Under the pieces are notes generated by a model that worked only from the letters and a program-made list of their open reading frames with translations, had not been told where the DNA came from and did not search any database. A stretch of DNA of 64,000 bases from Thiocystis violascens DSM 198 (GTDB taxonomy: Bacteria; Pseudomonadota; Gammaproteobacteria; Chromatiales; Chromatiaceae). The stretch is from assembly GCF_000227745.2 (NCBI RefSeq), contig NC_018012.1:3655412-3719411 (forward strand), given 5' to 3'. Below, one piece after another: positions 9,144-18,728 of this stretch; within the stretch, counting starts at the first letter, position 1, and each line of letters opens with the position of its first letter. The position numbers and the translations under genes were made by a program.

Positions 9144-11183
9144 CTAAACGCCCATGAAATCGTAGTCCATGACCCCGGTCGGCGGCTGTACATACGGCCC
9201 CTGGATGAAGTCGACGCCGGCGCCGAAGAGCCGTCCGATGGTGTCCGGTCCATCCACCCCGGTGGCGATCACCTTCGCCCCGCTGGATTTGACGGACCAA
9301 ATCAGCCCCGCGAGGGCTTCCGCGTTCGGCCCTTGGACGGCGCGCCGGACGATCCGCGCAAAATGCGCTGGGATCGCCTGGAGGACGCGGCTGCTGCGCA
9401 TATCGCGGTCGATGCCATTGAGACAGAGCCGGATTCCCAGGCGTCTGAGTTGATCGGATCTTCCGATCGCGAGTTCCAGATTGGCATCCGCCTCCGCGAC
9501 TTCAAGCTGCACGATGGGTCTCTGACGGATCAGGTCGCGTTCGTTGATCTGGTCGCGTACCCACTCGACCCAATCCTCCGCCGCCACTCCCGCGAACGAC
9601 TGATGGAGAAAGAGCTGGACCGGCTGACCGGCGCTCAGCCGCTCTCGCATGACATTCAGACCAGCGGTCAAGAGCCAGCGATCAAGGTCGGCGCCAGCAT
9701 TCGCGCGCGCCAAGAGCGGAGCGAAATCGCTTGGAGCAAGCAATTCGCCATCGCTCAGGCAGATGCGCGGCGTCACCTCGTAGCGTTCCGCCTCGGTCCC
9801 GGTCAGCGCCACGATGGGCTCGAACAGCAACTGCAGGCGACCGGCCCGGATTGCCTGCACGACCGCTGACTGAAGCGCCAGGTCTTCCTCGTCCTGGTCC
9901 GCGCGGGCATCATGCCCGAGGTCGCGATGGCCGTGCCGCAAGGACAGACGCGCCGCCTTTCCGGCGCGCGAGAGTAGCGTGACCGAGTCATTGCAGCCGC
10001 CAACCAGGGGATACCAGCCGCCGCCCAGATCCGCGGCCATTCCATCATCCGCCAGTGCCTGTCCAACCTGATAGGTCAATGCCTGCGCGAACTCGGCCAG
10101 CGCCAGATGCGTGCCGCGACGAATCAGCACGGCAATCGCACGTTCGCCCACCCGTGCAGCCAGATCGCCTTCCTGGATGCGACCGGCGACCACCGCGGCC
10201 ATTCGCTCCAGGGCTTGCGCATCGCCGTCCACTTCCAGATAGACCAGGCCGCGTTGTCCGGCCTGACGCGGATTGGCGCCCGGCGGTTGGTTTGGCCGCG
10301 CCAGGCCGATCAATTGATCGAGCCGCTTGAGCAGACGGTCGCGGGTCGCCAGACCCGTCGAACGGTCGATGGTCTCCGCTCCCGGCTGTCGGCGCGTCCG
10401 TTCCCTGGCCCGGAGAAGACGTTGTTGCACGCGCTCCACGAGGCGGTCGGGCGCGACCGGTTTGGCGAGGAAGTCGTCGCCACCGATCCGCAGTGCCGCG
10501 ATCTGTTGTTCCGGATCTAGCTCCGAAGACAGAAAAATAATCGGCAGATCCGCGAAACGCTCTTCATCGCGGATGATACCGGTGAGTTCGATCCCGGACG
10601 CGCCCGGCATGTGCAGGTCCATCAGCACGAGATCCGGGGCAAAGCGATCCAGCGCCTGCATCACCTCCAGCGGATCGCAGACCCGTTCGGTGACCATCCC
10701 GGCACCCTGCAGAATCCGGGAGGCAAAGAGCGCGGCGACCGGTTGATCGTCGACGACCAGGATTCTATCGGGCTCCTTCCGCTGTGCGCCGAGCAGCCGC
10801 GCGAGGCGGTCGGCCAGTTCTCCGGTCTCTCGCGGGAACGGCAGATAGACCTCGGCACCCGCGCGCATGGCGGCGAGCCGGAAGCGGATATCCTCGCTGT
10901 GGGCCAGGACGACCAGGGGGCTCGCAGGCGAATGGCCAGCCAGGATACGCGCCGTCAGAGGGCCAAGCGCTTCTGGCTCGGAGACCGATCGCGTATCGAA
11001 CAGCAGCAGCGCTGGCATCTCGCTCGCGCATCGCGCGATCGCCTCGGCTGGGGTCGCGCAGGATTCGCAGCGAATCGAGCGACGGTTCAGCGCCGCCTGC
11101 AGCGCGTCGGCGGCGTCCCGGTCCGGGGTCAGGAACAGGATCCTGCCGGCGGTCTCTGTCTCGCGAAGCCTTGGAGTCAGCAT
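9144..11183 (-). CDS. Two-receiver regulator with degenerate GGDEF and EAL domains
   Basis: Predicted cytoplasmic signalling protein of 679 residues. A first receiver-like domain (about residues 12-135) keeps an Asp at 63 but has a poorly conserved acidic pocket. A second receiver (139-255) is canonical: D145/D146, phospho-acceptor D189 in VLMDL and K241. A GGDEF-fold region (about 275-430) has RVGERA instead of GG(D/E)EF. An EAL-fold region (about 445-670) has EVT where EAL is expected, and ECTE-like and DDFG positions replaced by EVAEAD and LNGID. It is therefore unlikely to make or cut cyclic-di-GMP; a binding or effector role like FimX is plausible. It is followed by hrpA on the same strand after a 74-bp gap. 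Confidence 0.85.
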   Translation of the reverse strand: MLTPRLRETETAGRILFLTPDRDAADALQAALNRRSIRCESCATPAEAIARCASEMPALLLFDTRSVSEPEALGPLTARILAGHSPASPLVVLAHSEDIRFRLAAMRAGAEVYLPFPRETGELADRLARLLGAQRKEPDRILVVDDQPVAALFASRILQGAGMVTERVCDPLEVMQALDRFAPDLVLMDLHMPGASGIELTGIIRDEERFADLPIIFLSSELDPEQQIAALRIGGDDFLAKPVAPDRLVERVQQRLLRARERTRRQPGAETIDRSTGLATRDRLLKRLDQLIGLARPNQPPGANPRQAGQRGLVYLEVDGDAQALERMAAVVAGRIQEGDLAARVGERAIAVLIRRGTHLALAEFAQALTYQVGQALADDGMAADLGGGWYPLVGGCNDSVTLLSRAGKAARLSLRHGHRDLGHDARADQDEEDLALQSAVVQAIRAGRLQLLFEPIVALTGTEAERYEVTPRICLSDGELLAPSDFAPLLARANAGADLDRWLLTAGLNVMRERLSAGQPVQLFLHQSFAGVAAEDWVEWVRDQINERDLIRQRPIVQLEVAEADANLELAIGRSDQLRRLGIRLCLNGIDRDMRSSRVLQAIPAHFARIVRRAVQGPNAEALAGLIWSVKSSGAKVIATGVDGPDTIGRLFGAGVDFIQGPYVQPPTGVMDYDFMGV

Positions 11184-11264
11184 GTTTAGGTTCCATCCCG
11201 CCAGGTTGAGGATCTGGAGTTGTCTTTAAGACGATGTCCGGAAGACGTCTGGGTCAAATGTAAT

Positions 11265-11360
11265 CCGTTCGTGGTGCCTTTGTCGAACCGTGAACCGCAA
11301 CCTGTCATCCGTTCGAGGTGAGCCCTGCTGGGCGCAGCCGAAGGGTCGAACCATGAACGG
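11265..11360. repeat. Two units of a CCGTTC...GAACGG palindromic intergenic repeat
   Basis: Unit 1 (11265-11297) and unit 2 (11309-11360) both begin CCGTTCG and end TCGAACC(A/G)TGAAC. The outer ends of each unit are complementary. Relatives occur at 13538-13570 and 36971-37093. This fills most of the space between metG and the two-receiver regulator gene. Confidence 0.8.
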
Positions 11361-11373
11361 TCGCTAGGCCCCG

Positions 11374-13422
11374 CTATTTAACCTTCATCCCCGGCTCGGC
11401 GCCGCTGTCCGGGCTGAGGATGAAGAGATCTTTCCCGCCCGGTCCGGCGGCCAGCACCATGCCCTCGGAGATGCCGAAGCGCATCTTGCGCGGGGCCAGG
11501 TTGGCGACCATCACCGTCAGCCGCCCTTCCAGATCTTTGGGATCATAGGCCGAGCGGATTCCGGCGAAGACGTTGCGGGTCTCGCCGCCCAGATCGAGCG
11601 TGAGTTGCAGCAGCTTGTCGGCGCCCTCGACCCATTTTGCCTCGCGGATGCGCGCGATCCGCAGATCGGTTTTGGCGAAGGTCTCGTAATCGACCGGGTC
11701 GGCGATGGGGTCGCGCGTCAGGTGCGGATTGGGTTCGTCCGGCACGGCTGCGGTCGCGGTCGCGCCCGTGACGCTCAGATCTTCTTTCGATGCCTCCAGC
11801 ATGGCCGCGATCCGGGTCGGCTCGACGCGGGTCATGAGCGGCGTGAAGGGCGCGATCTCGTGGTCCAGCAATGGCTCGGCGAGCGCCGCCCAGGTCAGCG
11901 GCTCGATCCGCATAAACGCCTCGGCATCGACTGCGGTGCCGGGCAGGATGGGGCGCAGATAGCCGATCAGGAGCCGGAACAGATTGAGCCCCATGGAACA
12001 GATATCCTGCAACTCGGCATCCCGCACCGGCTGTTTCGCGACCACCCAGGGTGCTTTCTCGTCGATGTACTGATTGGCGCGGTCGGCCAGGGCCATGATC
12101 TCGCGCACCGCGCGGCTGAATTCGCGCCGCTCATAGGCGTCGGCGATGGCGTCGCCGGCCTGGACGAACTCGGCGAACAGCGCGGATTCCGACAAGGCGC
12201 CCGACAACCGGCCTGCGAACCGCTTGCCGATGAAACCGGCGCAGCGGCTGGCGATATTGACCACCTTGCCGACCAGGTCCGCGTTGACCCGCGCGGTGAA
12301 GTCCTCCAGGTTCAGATCGATGTCGTCAACGCCCGGCCCCAGCTTGGCGGCGAAGTAGTAACGCAGATATTCGGGGTTGAGGTGATCCAGATAGGTCCGC
12401 GCCTTGATGAAGGTGCCGCGCGACTTGGACATTTTCTGTCCGTCTACGGTGAGAAAGCCGTGGGCGAAGATGGCGCTCGGGGTACGGAAGCCCGCGCCGT
12501 GGAGCATGGCGGGGAAAAACAGCGCGTGGAAATAGATGATGTCCTTGCCGATGAAGTGATACAGCTCGGCGGTCGAATCCTTCCCCCAGTAATGGTCGAA
12601 ATCCAGCCCCTCGGTGCGGTCGCAGAGATTCTTGAAGCTCGCCAGATAGCCGATGGGCGCGTCCAGCCAGACATAGAAAAACTTGCCCGGATGATCGGGG
12701 ATCTCGAAGCCGAAATAGGGCGCGTCGCGCGAGATGTCCCACTCCTGGAGTCCGGCGTCGAACCATTCGTCGAGCTTGTTGGCGACCTCTTTTTGCAGGC
12801 CGCCACGGGTCCAGACCCGCAGCATCTCCTCGAAATCGCCCAGCCGGAAGAAATAATGATCGGATTCGCGCTGCTCGGGCACCGCGCCCGAGACCGCCGA
12901 GCGCGGATTTTTCAGCTCGGCGGGCGAGTAGCTCGCCCCGCAGACCTCGCAGTTGTCGCCGTACTGATCCGCCGCGCCGCATTTGGGACATTCGCCCTTG
13001 ATGAAACGGTCGGGCAGAAACATCCGTTCGACCGGGTCATAGGCTTGGGTGATCGTCCGTTTGGCGATGTGTCCCGCGTCCCGGTTACGCTCGTAGATGA
13101 GCGTGGCGAAGTGCTGATTTTCGGGCGAATGGGTGGAATGATAGTTGTCGAAACCGACCCGGAAGTCCGCGAAATCGGCCTGATGTTCCGCGGCGACGCG
13201 CGCGATGAGTGCCTCGGGTGCAATGCTCTCCTGACGCGCGCGCAGCATGATCGGCGTGCCGTGCGCGTCGTCGGCGCACACATACCAGCAATGATGACCG
13301 CGCATCTTCTGAAACCGCGCCCAGATGTCGGTCTGGATATATTCGACCAAATGACCGATATGGATCGGCCCATTGGCGTAGGGCAGGGCGCTGGTGATGA
13401 GGATGTCGCGAGGCTTGCTCAT
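11374..13422 (-). CDS. metG: Methionyl-tRNA synthetase
   Basis: Charges tRNA-Met in the cytoplasm. The class I HIGH signature is at residues 21-24, a Zn-binding C-x2-C...C-x2-C knuckle follows at about 145-165, and KMSKS lies near residue 330. The C-terminus is an EMAP/Trbp111-type tRNA-binding domain ([11 protein letters not shown] onward), typical of the long dimeric enzymes. The chosen start (ATG at 13422, [10 protein letters not shown]) gives 682 residues. An upstream in-frame ATG at 13488 would add 22 residues that homologues lack. The gene is preceded by the palindromic repeat at 13538. Confidence 0.96.
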   Translation of the reverse strand: MSKPRDILITSALPYANGPIHIGHLVEYIQTDIWARFQKMRGHHCWYVCADDAHGTPIMLRARQESIAPEALIARVAAEHQADFADFRVGFDNYHSTHSPENQHFATLIYERNRDAGHIAKRTITQAYDPVERMFLPDRFIKGECPKCGAADQYGDNCEVCGASYSPAELKNPRSAVSGAVPEQRESDHYFFRLGDFEEMLRVWTRGGLQKEVANKLDEWFDAGLQEWDISRDAPYFGFEIPDHPGKFFYVWLDAPIGYLASFKNLCDRTEGLDFDHYWGKDSTAELYHFIGKDIIYFHALFFPAMLHGAGFRTPSAIFAHGFLTVDGQKMSKSRGTFIKARTYLDHLNPEYLRYYFAAKLGPGVDDIDLNLEDFTARVNADLVGKVVNIASRCAGFIGKRFAGRLSGALSESALFAEFVQAGDAIADAYERREFSRAVREIMALADRANQYIDEKAPWVVAKQPVRDAELQDICSMGLNLFRLLIGYLRPILPGTAVDAEAFMRIEPLTWAALAEPLLDHEIAPFTPLMTRVEPTRIAAMLEASKEDLSVTGATATAAVPDEPNPHLTRDPIADPVDYETFAKTDLRIARIREAKWVEGADKLLQLTLDLGGETRNVFAGIRSAYDPKDLEGRLTVMVANLAPRKMRFGISEGMVLAAGPGGKDLFILSPDSGAEPGMKVK

Positions 13423-13537
13423 GTGGTTGCTCGGTTGGTCTTCGACTAAAGATCGAAAGTATCTCACGCTCGCCCGCCCACCGGCCATGCCGGCGCGGGC
13501 GAGCCATTTTCACCGGCTGGGCTTGCGCGCGCTTAAG

Positions 13538-13586
13538 CCATTCATGGTTCGACAAGCTCTCCACGAACGGTTTAACTTAATGGCAG
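13538..13586. repeat. Single copy of the CCGTTC...GAACGG palindromic repeat
   Basis: The core 13538-13570 has CCATTCATGG...CCACGAACGG ends and an internal TCGACAAGCTC. It is flanked by TTAAG on the left and TTTAACTTAA on the right. The same TTAAG/CTTAA-type flanks occur at the 36963-37026 copy, so the mobile or conserved unit is longer than the core. It sits between the divergent metG and DUF2272 genes. Confidence 0.75.
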
Positions 13587-13628
13587 TAAGGCGGCACCCC
13601 CCAACAGCCATCAGGAGATCACCACGCC

Positions 13629-14423
13629 GTGCCGATCCAATCTGTCGTTCTGAAATGGTCAAGACTGGCCCTGCTCATCCCGTTCTGTCTCGCACTGGCG
13701 TCCTGCGGAACCGCTCCCCAGACCCCCGCGGCCGACTCAAGGGACAAATTCGGAACCTGGGCGGGAGCCAGGATTGGATCGGCGCCCGCCTCCAACGCCA
13801 GACTCAAACAGGCGATGATTTCCCGCGCCACGCGCGAATGGGAGTTTTTCGACCGTCAGACCGTGGTATTAAAAGGGTCCGAGGAGAGCATTCCGCACGT
13901 CGGATCCTGGGAGGACGACGGTGGGCGCCACAGCAGCCGGGTCAATGCCTACTGGCGCGCGGTCGGCAAACCGCGATTGGACGGCATGGATTGCCAGCAG
14001 CCCTGGTCCGCCGCCTTCATAAGCTGGGTGATGCAGTCGGCCGGCGTCCCCGAGAGCCAGTTCCGCCGCTCGGACTCGCATTGGGTCTACCTCGCCAGCA
14101 TGATCGACGAAGCCGGCTATCCGGGCCGCTGGTTCGTTCCCCGCCGGATCATGGACTACAGCCCTCAGCCAGGCGATCTGATCTGCGCCTCCCGCGGCGC
14201 GTCCCGCCCGAGCAGCATCAATGGTTATACCAGCGCCAGGGCACTCAATGGCGCCAGCACCCATTGCGATCTGGTGGTCGCCAAGACCCCCCGGATCCTG
14301 GAGGCGATCGGCGGGAACGTCCGCAACTCGGTTTCGCGGACAACCCTGGAACTGGACGGCCAAGGACGCCTGCAGACGGTGCCACGGCGCCCCTGGTTCC
14401 TGATCATGGAAAATCGCTTGTAA
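13629..14423 (+). CDS. DUF2272-family putative lipoprotein
   Basis: The protein has 264 residues. A basic N-terminus and hydrophobic stretch end in a lipobox-like LASC, so a lipoprotein exported to the cell envelope is predicted. The remainder resembles DUF2272, with the recognisable CQQPWSAAFISWVMQSAG and H-W-Y segments. That fold recalls CHAP/NlpC-like Cys-His hydrolases: a Cys opens the motif and a His occurs at THCDLVV. The enzymatic role is not established. GTG at 13629 follows an AGGAG at 13613-13617. The downstream gene begins about 50 bp later on the same strand. Confidence 0.7.
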   Translation: MPIQSVVLKWSRLALLIPFCLALASCGTAPQTPAADSRDKFGTWAGARIGSAPASNARLKQAMISRATREWEFFDRQTVVLKGSEESIPHVGSWEDDGGRHSSRVNAYWRAVGKPRLDGMDCQQPWSAAFISWVMQSAGVPESQFRRSDSHWVYLASMIDEAGYPGRWFVPRRIMDYSPQPGDLICASRGASRPSSINGYTSARALNGASTHCDLVVAKTPRILEAIGGNVRNSVSRTTLELDGQGRLQTVPRRPWFLIMENRL

Positions 14424-14475
14424 TCATCCGCGCGTGCTAGCCTGTATTCGACTCCAACCTCATCAGGCCAAGCAC

Positions 14476-15108
14476 ATGCAGCAACTCACACCCGAAGGTC
14501 AAAATCTCGTCTCCGAGCTGGCCCAGCGTCACGGCTTCAGCACCGACGCCGTCACCCACATGCTGTTCGCCGTCCTGCACGGCAACGGCTCCATGGCCCA
14601 ATTCGGCCATCCCGAATTCGGCGGCGGCGGCCAATGGATGCAGGGCGGCATGATCATGCTCGGCGACATGTTCAACAATTCACTGAAAGGCCGTGTCGAC
14701 TCGCTGTGCAACGATCTCTCGGGCGTCCTGGCGCGTCAGCCCGGATTGCTCCAAAGCGGGAGTTTCCAGTCCCAGAACCAGGGCGGGATGGGCTATCAGA
14801 GCCAGACAGCGGGCGGTTTTCAGGGCCAATCCAGCCTCTTCGTCCCGGACCCGTCAGTCAACTGGTGGCCCGCCGAACTCGGCTCGCCCAGCGCCACCGG
14901 CGCTCAGAACAACGTCAAATACGCCTATTTCGCCAATGCTCGCCGCCTGGCCGTGGACACCGGCGGCAACTGCTGGGTCTATGACACTCTCGATCATCAG
15001 ATCGGCGGTTTCTCCCAACAGCAGGGCGGCGGCTCGTCCATCACCTTCACCAGCCAGTACGGCACCGTGAATCTGGCGAGCCTGCCGGTGGTGATGCGCA
15101 ATGGTTAG
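14476..15108 (+). CDS. Uncharacterised protein resembling N-terminal part of SHOCT-type proteins
   Basis: The protein has 210 residues and no signal peptide. The N-terminal third (QLTPEGQNLVSELAQRHGFS, then a GNGSMAQF...GGGGQWMQGGM segment) looks like a family of bacterial proteins that normally end in a short SHOCT helical-hairpin domain. The middle is Gly/Gln-rich. The C-terminal part (YAYFANARRLAV...YDTLDHQIGG) is also conserved-looking, but the protein stops at VVMRNG with no SHOCT tail. The family memory is uncertain. ATG at 14476 is preferred over the upstream ATG-like codon at 14434. A palindromic repeat element begins 30 bp after the stop. Confidence 0.6.
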   Translation: MQQLTPEGQNLVSELAQRHGFSTDAVTHMLFAVLHGNGSMAQFGHPEFGGGGQWMQGGMIMLGDMFNNSLKGRVDSLCNDLSGVLARQPGLLQSGSFQSQNQGGMGYQSQTAGGFQGQSSLFVPDPSVNWWPAELGSPSATGAQNNVKYAYFANARRLAVDTGGNCWVYDTLDHQIGGFSQQQGGGSSITFTSQYGTVNLASLPVVMRNG

Positions 15109-15137
15109 CCGGTGAGCGGGTGTTGCGCGGCATCGCC

Positions 15138-15209
15138 GTCGGGGCGAATTCATTCGCCTCTGCATCCCTGTGTCCGCGCAGCCAACGCGGCGAATACATT
15201 CGCCCCGAC
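15138..15209. repeat. 72-bp palindromic element, GTCGGGGCGAAT ends
   Basis: Perfect 12-bp terminal inverted repeats GTCGGGGCGAAT (15138-15149) and ATTCGCCCCGAC (15198-15209) flank a core containing CCGCGCAGCCAACGCGGCG. A second copy of the family lies at 39190-39271. Confidence 0.8.
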
Positions 15210-15236
15210 AGGACGAGAATTGGTGACGCGCCCTAA

Positions 15237-16430
15237 GAGGGTGTAGACAAAATCAAACCGTTGTGGTCAACCGCCGCAGCAGGATGCGCGCCTCCGCCAG
15301 CCAAACCCAGGTTTCGGAGACCGCTGGCAGACGGTCATGATGCATGATCAATCGACGGGCACGCTCATTCCACGCATGGGTGCGCTCGACAACCCAGCGC
15401 TTCGGCAGCGGAACGAAGCCGTCGGCGTTGGCGATCACCACTCGGTCAGGCGCCCCGTCCACGTGCCAGGAGCCAACGCTTTTGTTGGCTGGATGGCGCA
15501 CGACTTCCACGCGGATCGCGTGGGTCTGCTCGGTGGTTTGGGCAAATTGACCGGCGTAGGCGCTATCGACAAACAGCGTGTTGATCTGGGGGTACTTGGC
15601 GGCCGCGTCAGCGACGGCGCCCGAGGCGGCATCGCGGTCCTGAAGATTGGCCGCGACCACGCTCACCGCCAACACGAACCCCAAGGTATCGACCACCAGG
15701 CTGCGCTTGCGCCCCTTGACCTGCTTGCCCGCATCAAAGCCGCTCGGTCCACCCTGCGGCGAGCCGCGGGTCGATTGCGCATCCAGCACCGCCGCCGTCG
15801 GCGCGATCTCACGCCCCTCGCGTTCGCGCCATTGCCCCCGCAGTCGATCATGCATCTGCTCAAACTTCCCAGCCGCACTCCAACGGCGAAACGTCTTGTA
15901 GACATTCTGCCAAGGCGCGAAATCGTGCGGCAGCATCCGCCACGCGCACCCCGTGCGCACCACGTAGCAACACGCCTCCAGGATGCTCCGGCGCGACACG
16001 CGGGGCGGTTGACCCCGCCCGCCCGGCATCTCAAAGAGAGCGGCGACCAAGTCCCACTCCGCATCGGTCAGACAACTTGGGTAGCTTTGGTCGGGGTCGT
16101 GGCGACGATGCGCATCCGTATACCCATACCGACGCGGCGTTGCGCGCGCTTGCGCCTCGAGACCACTCTCGCCCCGGAGGCGCGTGACGCCCGCCTCCCG
16201 CAAGGACTTGCGAATCGTGGCTTCATGAGCCTCGATTCCCGTCCGTGCCGCGAGTTCCCGGGCAATCTCTGACAGCGTGGAGGTCGGGCGATCCGTGACA
16301 ATTTGACGCAATACCGCTTGCTCCGCCTCGTGAATCTTGGGGGGACGACCAGCTTTCGACATCAGCGCACACCAGCTCAGTTGTAGACTGGTATACAAAT
16401 AGCAGCTCAATTATTTTTGTCTACACCCTC
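15237..16430 (-). mobile_element. IS5-family-like insertion sequence, about 1.19 kb
   Basis: Perfect 16-bp terminal inverted repeats, GAGGGTGTAGACAAAA at 15237-15252 and its complement at 16415-16430, bound a single transposase gene. The flanking trinucleotides are TAA on the left and TGA on the right, so no clean target duplication is visible. The element lies between an uncharacterised gene and sucC, next to a palindromic repeat, and disrupts no recognisable gene. Confidence 0.92.
15253..16362 (-). CDS. IS5-like transposase
   Basis: DDE transposase of 369 residues. The N-terminal 75 residues form a helix-turn-helix/winged segment (MSKAGRPPKIHEAEQ onward). A DUF4096-like IS5 N-domain (LTDAEWDLVAALF) and the catalytic core follow. 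Candidate catalytic acids are D in VLDAQS, D in FVDSAYAG and E in VVERTHAW, all present, so the enzyme looks intact. ATG at 16362 is favoured; an in-frame ATG at 16410 lies almost on the terminal repeat. Confidence 0.9.
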   Translation of the reverse strand: MSKAGRPPKIHEAEQAVLRQIVTDRPTSTLSEIARELAARTGIEAHEATIRKSLREAGVTRLRGESGLEAQARATPRRYGYTDAHRRHDPDQSYPSCLTDAEWDLVAALFEMPGGRGQPPRVSRRSILEACCYVVRTGCAWRMLPHDFAPWQNVYKTFRRWSAAGKFEQMHDRLRGQWREREGREIAPTAAVLDAQSTRGSPQGGPSGFDAGKQVKGRKRSLVVDTLGFVLAVSVVAANLQDRDAASGAVADAAAKYPQINTLFVDSAYAGQFAQTTEQTHAIRVEVVRHPANKSVGSWHVDGAPDRVVIANADGFVPLPKRWVVERTHAWNERARRLIMHHDRLPAVSETWVWLAEARILLRRLTTTV

Positions 16431-16464
16431 TGAGTGGACGCCGTCCTGCCTTGCTCTCAATGAC

Positions 16465-16497
16465 GGACGCGGTTTAATTTCACTCTGGACGCGGTTT
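16465..16497. repeat. Direct repeat of GGACGCGGTTT upstream of sucC
   Basis: GGACGCGGTTTAA at 16465 and GGACGCGGTTTGG at 16487 are spaced exactly 22 bp apart, about 90-120 bp before the sucC start. The same word recurs in the nifL-rnfA and other intergenic regions (see findings). Confidence 0.6.
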
Positions 16498-16584
16498 GGA
16501 TCAGAATTGCGCGAATCCAGCCAGCGGAATGGGCAGCGTCCTCGAATCCAATCCGCACTTGTCGACCGTGACCGCGAGCATGCG

Positions 16585-17781
16585 ATGAATCTACACGAAT
16601 ACCAAGCCAAGCAGCTTTTTCGTCGCTATCGGATCCCGGTACCGGCGGGGCTTGTCGCGACGACGCCGGAGTCGGCTCAGGCGGCCTGCGCCGAACTCGG
16701 CGGACGACGCTGGGTCGTCAAGGCGCAGATCCATGCGGGCGGACGCGGCAAGGCCGGCGGCGTGATCCTGGCCGATGCGGACGAACAGGTCGCCAGCGCG
16801 GCGCGGTGTCTGCTCGGCAGTCGTCTGGTCACCCATCAGAGCGGCCCGGAGGGATTGCCCGTCGGCTGCCTGCTGGTGGAGCAACCCACCGCGATCGCCC
16901 GCGAACTCTATCTGAGCCTGCTGGTGGATCGCGCCTCGGAACAACTGCTGTTCATGGCCTCCGCGTCCGGGGGCATGGAGATCGAGGCGGTGGCCGCCGC
17001 GACGCCCGACAAGATCCTGCTGACCCGGGTCCATCCGGCCACCGGCCTGCAACCCTTTCATGCGCGCCGGCTCGGCTTCGGGCTCGGTCTGGAAGGGACT
17101 CAAACCAAGGCGCTGGCGGCCCTGATGGACGGACTCTACCGGCTGGCCACCGAGTGCGACGCCAGTCAGGTGGAAATCAACCCGCTGGTCGTGACGGAGA
17201 CGGGCGATCTGATCGCGCTGGACGCCAAGATCAATCTGGACGACAACGCACTGTACCGGCATCCCGACCTGGAGTCCTTGCGCGACCCCACCCAGGAGGA
17301 TGCCCGCGAGTCGGAGGCCAAGGTGCACGAACTCAATTACATCAGCCTCGACGGCAATATCGGCTGCATGGTCAATGGCGCCGGACTGGCGATGGCGACC
17401 ATGGATCTGGTGAAGCTGCACGGCGGCGCACCGGCCAATTTTCTCGACGTGGGCGGCGGCGCCACGGCGGAACGGGTGGCCGAGGCGTTCAAGCTCATCC
17501 TCTCCGACCCCAAGGTGACGGCGGTGCTGGTCAATATCTTCGGCGGCATCGTGCGGTGCGACCTGATCGCCGAGGGCATCATGCGGGCGGTGCGCGAGGT
17601 GGATGTCGCTGTCCCCGTCGTAGTGCGGTTGGAAGGCACCAATGCGCCCCAGGGGCTGCGGATGCTCGCCGACAGCGATCTGTCCGTCGTGACCGCCAGC
17701 AATCTGAGCGAGGCGGCGGACAAGGTGGTGACGGCCGCCGGTCGCGCCGCGAGAACAGGCTTGCGGGAGGGCGCGCAATGA
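16585..17781 (+). CDS. sucC: Succinyl-CoA synthetase beta subunit
   Basis: ADP/GDP-forming succinate-CoA ligase beta chain, TCA cycle, cytoplasm. The MNLHEYQAK start, ATP-grasp domain ([17 protein letters not shown]), EINPLVV and the C-terminal [15 protein letters not shown] segment are diagnostic. It has 398 residues, close to the usual 388. ATG at 16585 matches the family start; the open frame upstream runs into the IS end and is not coding. It overlaps sucD by 4 bp (ATGA), so translation is coupled. Confidence 0.96.
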   Translation: MNLHEYQAKQLFRRYRIPVPAGLVATTPESAQAACAELGGRRWVVKAQIHAGGRGKAGGVILADADEQVASAARCLLGSRLVTHQSGPEGLPVGCLLVEQPTAIARELYLSLLVDRASEQLLFMASASGGMEIEAVAAATPDKILLTRVHPATGLQPFHARRLGFGLGLEGTQTKALAALMDGLYRLATECDASQVEINPLVVTETGDLIALDAKINLDDNALYRHPDLESLRDPTQEDARESEAKVHELNYISLDGNIGCMVNGAGLAMATMDLVKLHGGAPANFLDVGGGATAERVAEAFKLILSDPKVTAVLVNIFGGIVRCDLIAEGIMRAVREVDVAVPVVVRLEGTNAPQGLRMLADSDLSVVTASNLSEAADKVVTAAGRAARTGLREGAQ

Positions 17782-18650
17782 GTGTCCTAATCGATGCCGG
17801 AACGCGCCTGATCTGTCAGGGGTTCACGGGCAAACAGGGAACTTTTCACAGCGAACAGGCGATCGCCTACGGCACCAATCTAGTCGGCGGAGTCACGCCC
17901 GGCAAGGGCGGTCAGCGCCATCTCGACCGCCCCGTGTTCGATACCGTGCATGCTGCGGTCCGTGAAACCGGCGCCGATGCCACCATGATCTATGTGCCCG
18001 CGCCCTATGCGGCGGACGCCATCCTGGAGGCAGCGGACGCGGGCATTCGGGTCATCGTCTGTATCACCGAGGGGATTCCGGTGCTCGACATGCTGCGCGT
18101 CAAGGCGGCGCTGGCGAACAGCGCGTCAGTGCTGATCGGTCCCAATTGTCCGGGCGTCATCACCCCCGGCGCCTGCAAGATCGGCATCATGCCCGGCTCG
18201 ATCCATCGACCAGGGCGGATCGGGATCGTCTCGCGCTCGGGAACCTTGACCTACGAAGCGGTCTTTCAGACCACCCAGGCGGGCCTGGGTCAAAGCACCT
18301 GCATCGGGATCGGCGGCGATCCCATTCAGGGGCTGAATTTTGTCGATTGTCTGACGTTGTTCGAGTCCGATCACGAGACCGATGGGGTAATTCTGGTCGG
18401 CGAAATCGGCGGCGGCACGGAAGAGGCGGCGGCCGCGTTCATCCAGACCCGGATGACCAAGCCAGTGGTGGCCTATATCGCCGGCGTCACCGCGCCCGCC
18501 GGCAAGCGCATGGGCCATGCCGGAGCCATCGTCACCGGCGGCCAGGGCACCGCCGAGGGTAAATATGCCGCGCTGGAGGCCGCTGGAGTCACAACCGTGC
18601 GCTCGCCGGCGTCGATGGGGGCGCGGATGGCGGAGTTGCTGGGGGCTTGA
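17778..18650 (+). CDS. sucD: Succinyl-CoA synthetase alpha subunit
   Basis: The alpha chain carries the phosphohistidine; with SucC it interconverts succinyl-CoA and succinate with substrate-level phosphorylation. CoA-binding N-domain ([16 protein letters not shown]), [11 protein letters not shown], and the active-site His in [11 protein letters not shown] near the C-terminus are all present. It has 290 residues, as expected. No sucAB or other TCA gene is adjacent, so the pair forms its own two-gene operon. Confidence 0.96.
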   Translation: MSVLIDAGTRLICQGFTGKQGTFHSEQAIAYGTNLVGGVTPGKGGQRHLDRPVFDTVHAAVRETGADATMIYVPAPYAADAILEAADAGIRVIVCITEGIPVLDMLRVKAALANSASVLIGPNCPGVITPGACKIGIMPGSIHRPGRIGIVSRSGTLTYEAVFQTTQAGLGQSTCIGIGGDPIQGLNFVDCLTLFESDHETDGVILVGEIGGGTEEAAAAFIQTRMTKPVVAYIAGVTAPAGKRMGHAGAIVTGGQGTAEGKYAALEAAGVTTVRSPASMGARMAELLGA

Positions 18651-18728
18651 TCCATTCGACGGTCGATAGAATTTGATCAGTCTGTTCAGGCTTTTCCGCG
18701 AATCAATCCATCTCGATAGGAAACAGCG

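Noticed and set aside
11605..13449. 614-codon open frame antisense to metG
   Set aside because: Same GC effect; metG motifs are continuous on the other strand.
15234..16433. Target-site duplication around the IS5-type element
   Set aside because: Flanks are TAA and TGA; a one-base mismatch in three is not convincing.
16806..17777. Open frame upstream of and continuous with sucD
   Set aside because: It is the +1 frame of sucC; real sucD starts at 17778 with a conserved N-terminus.
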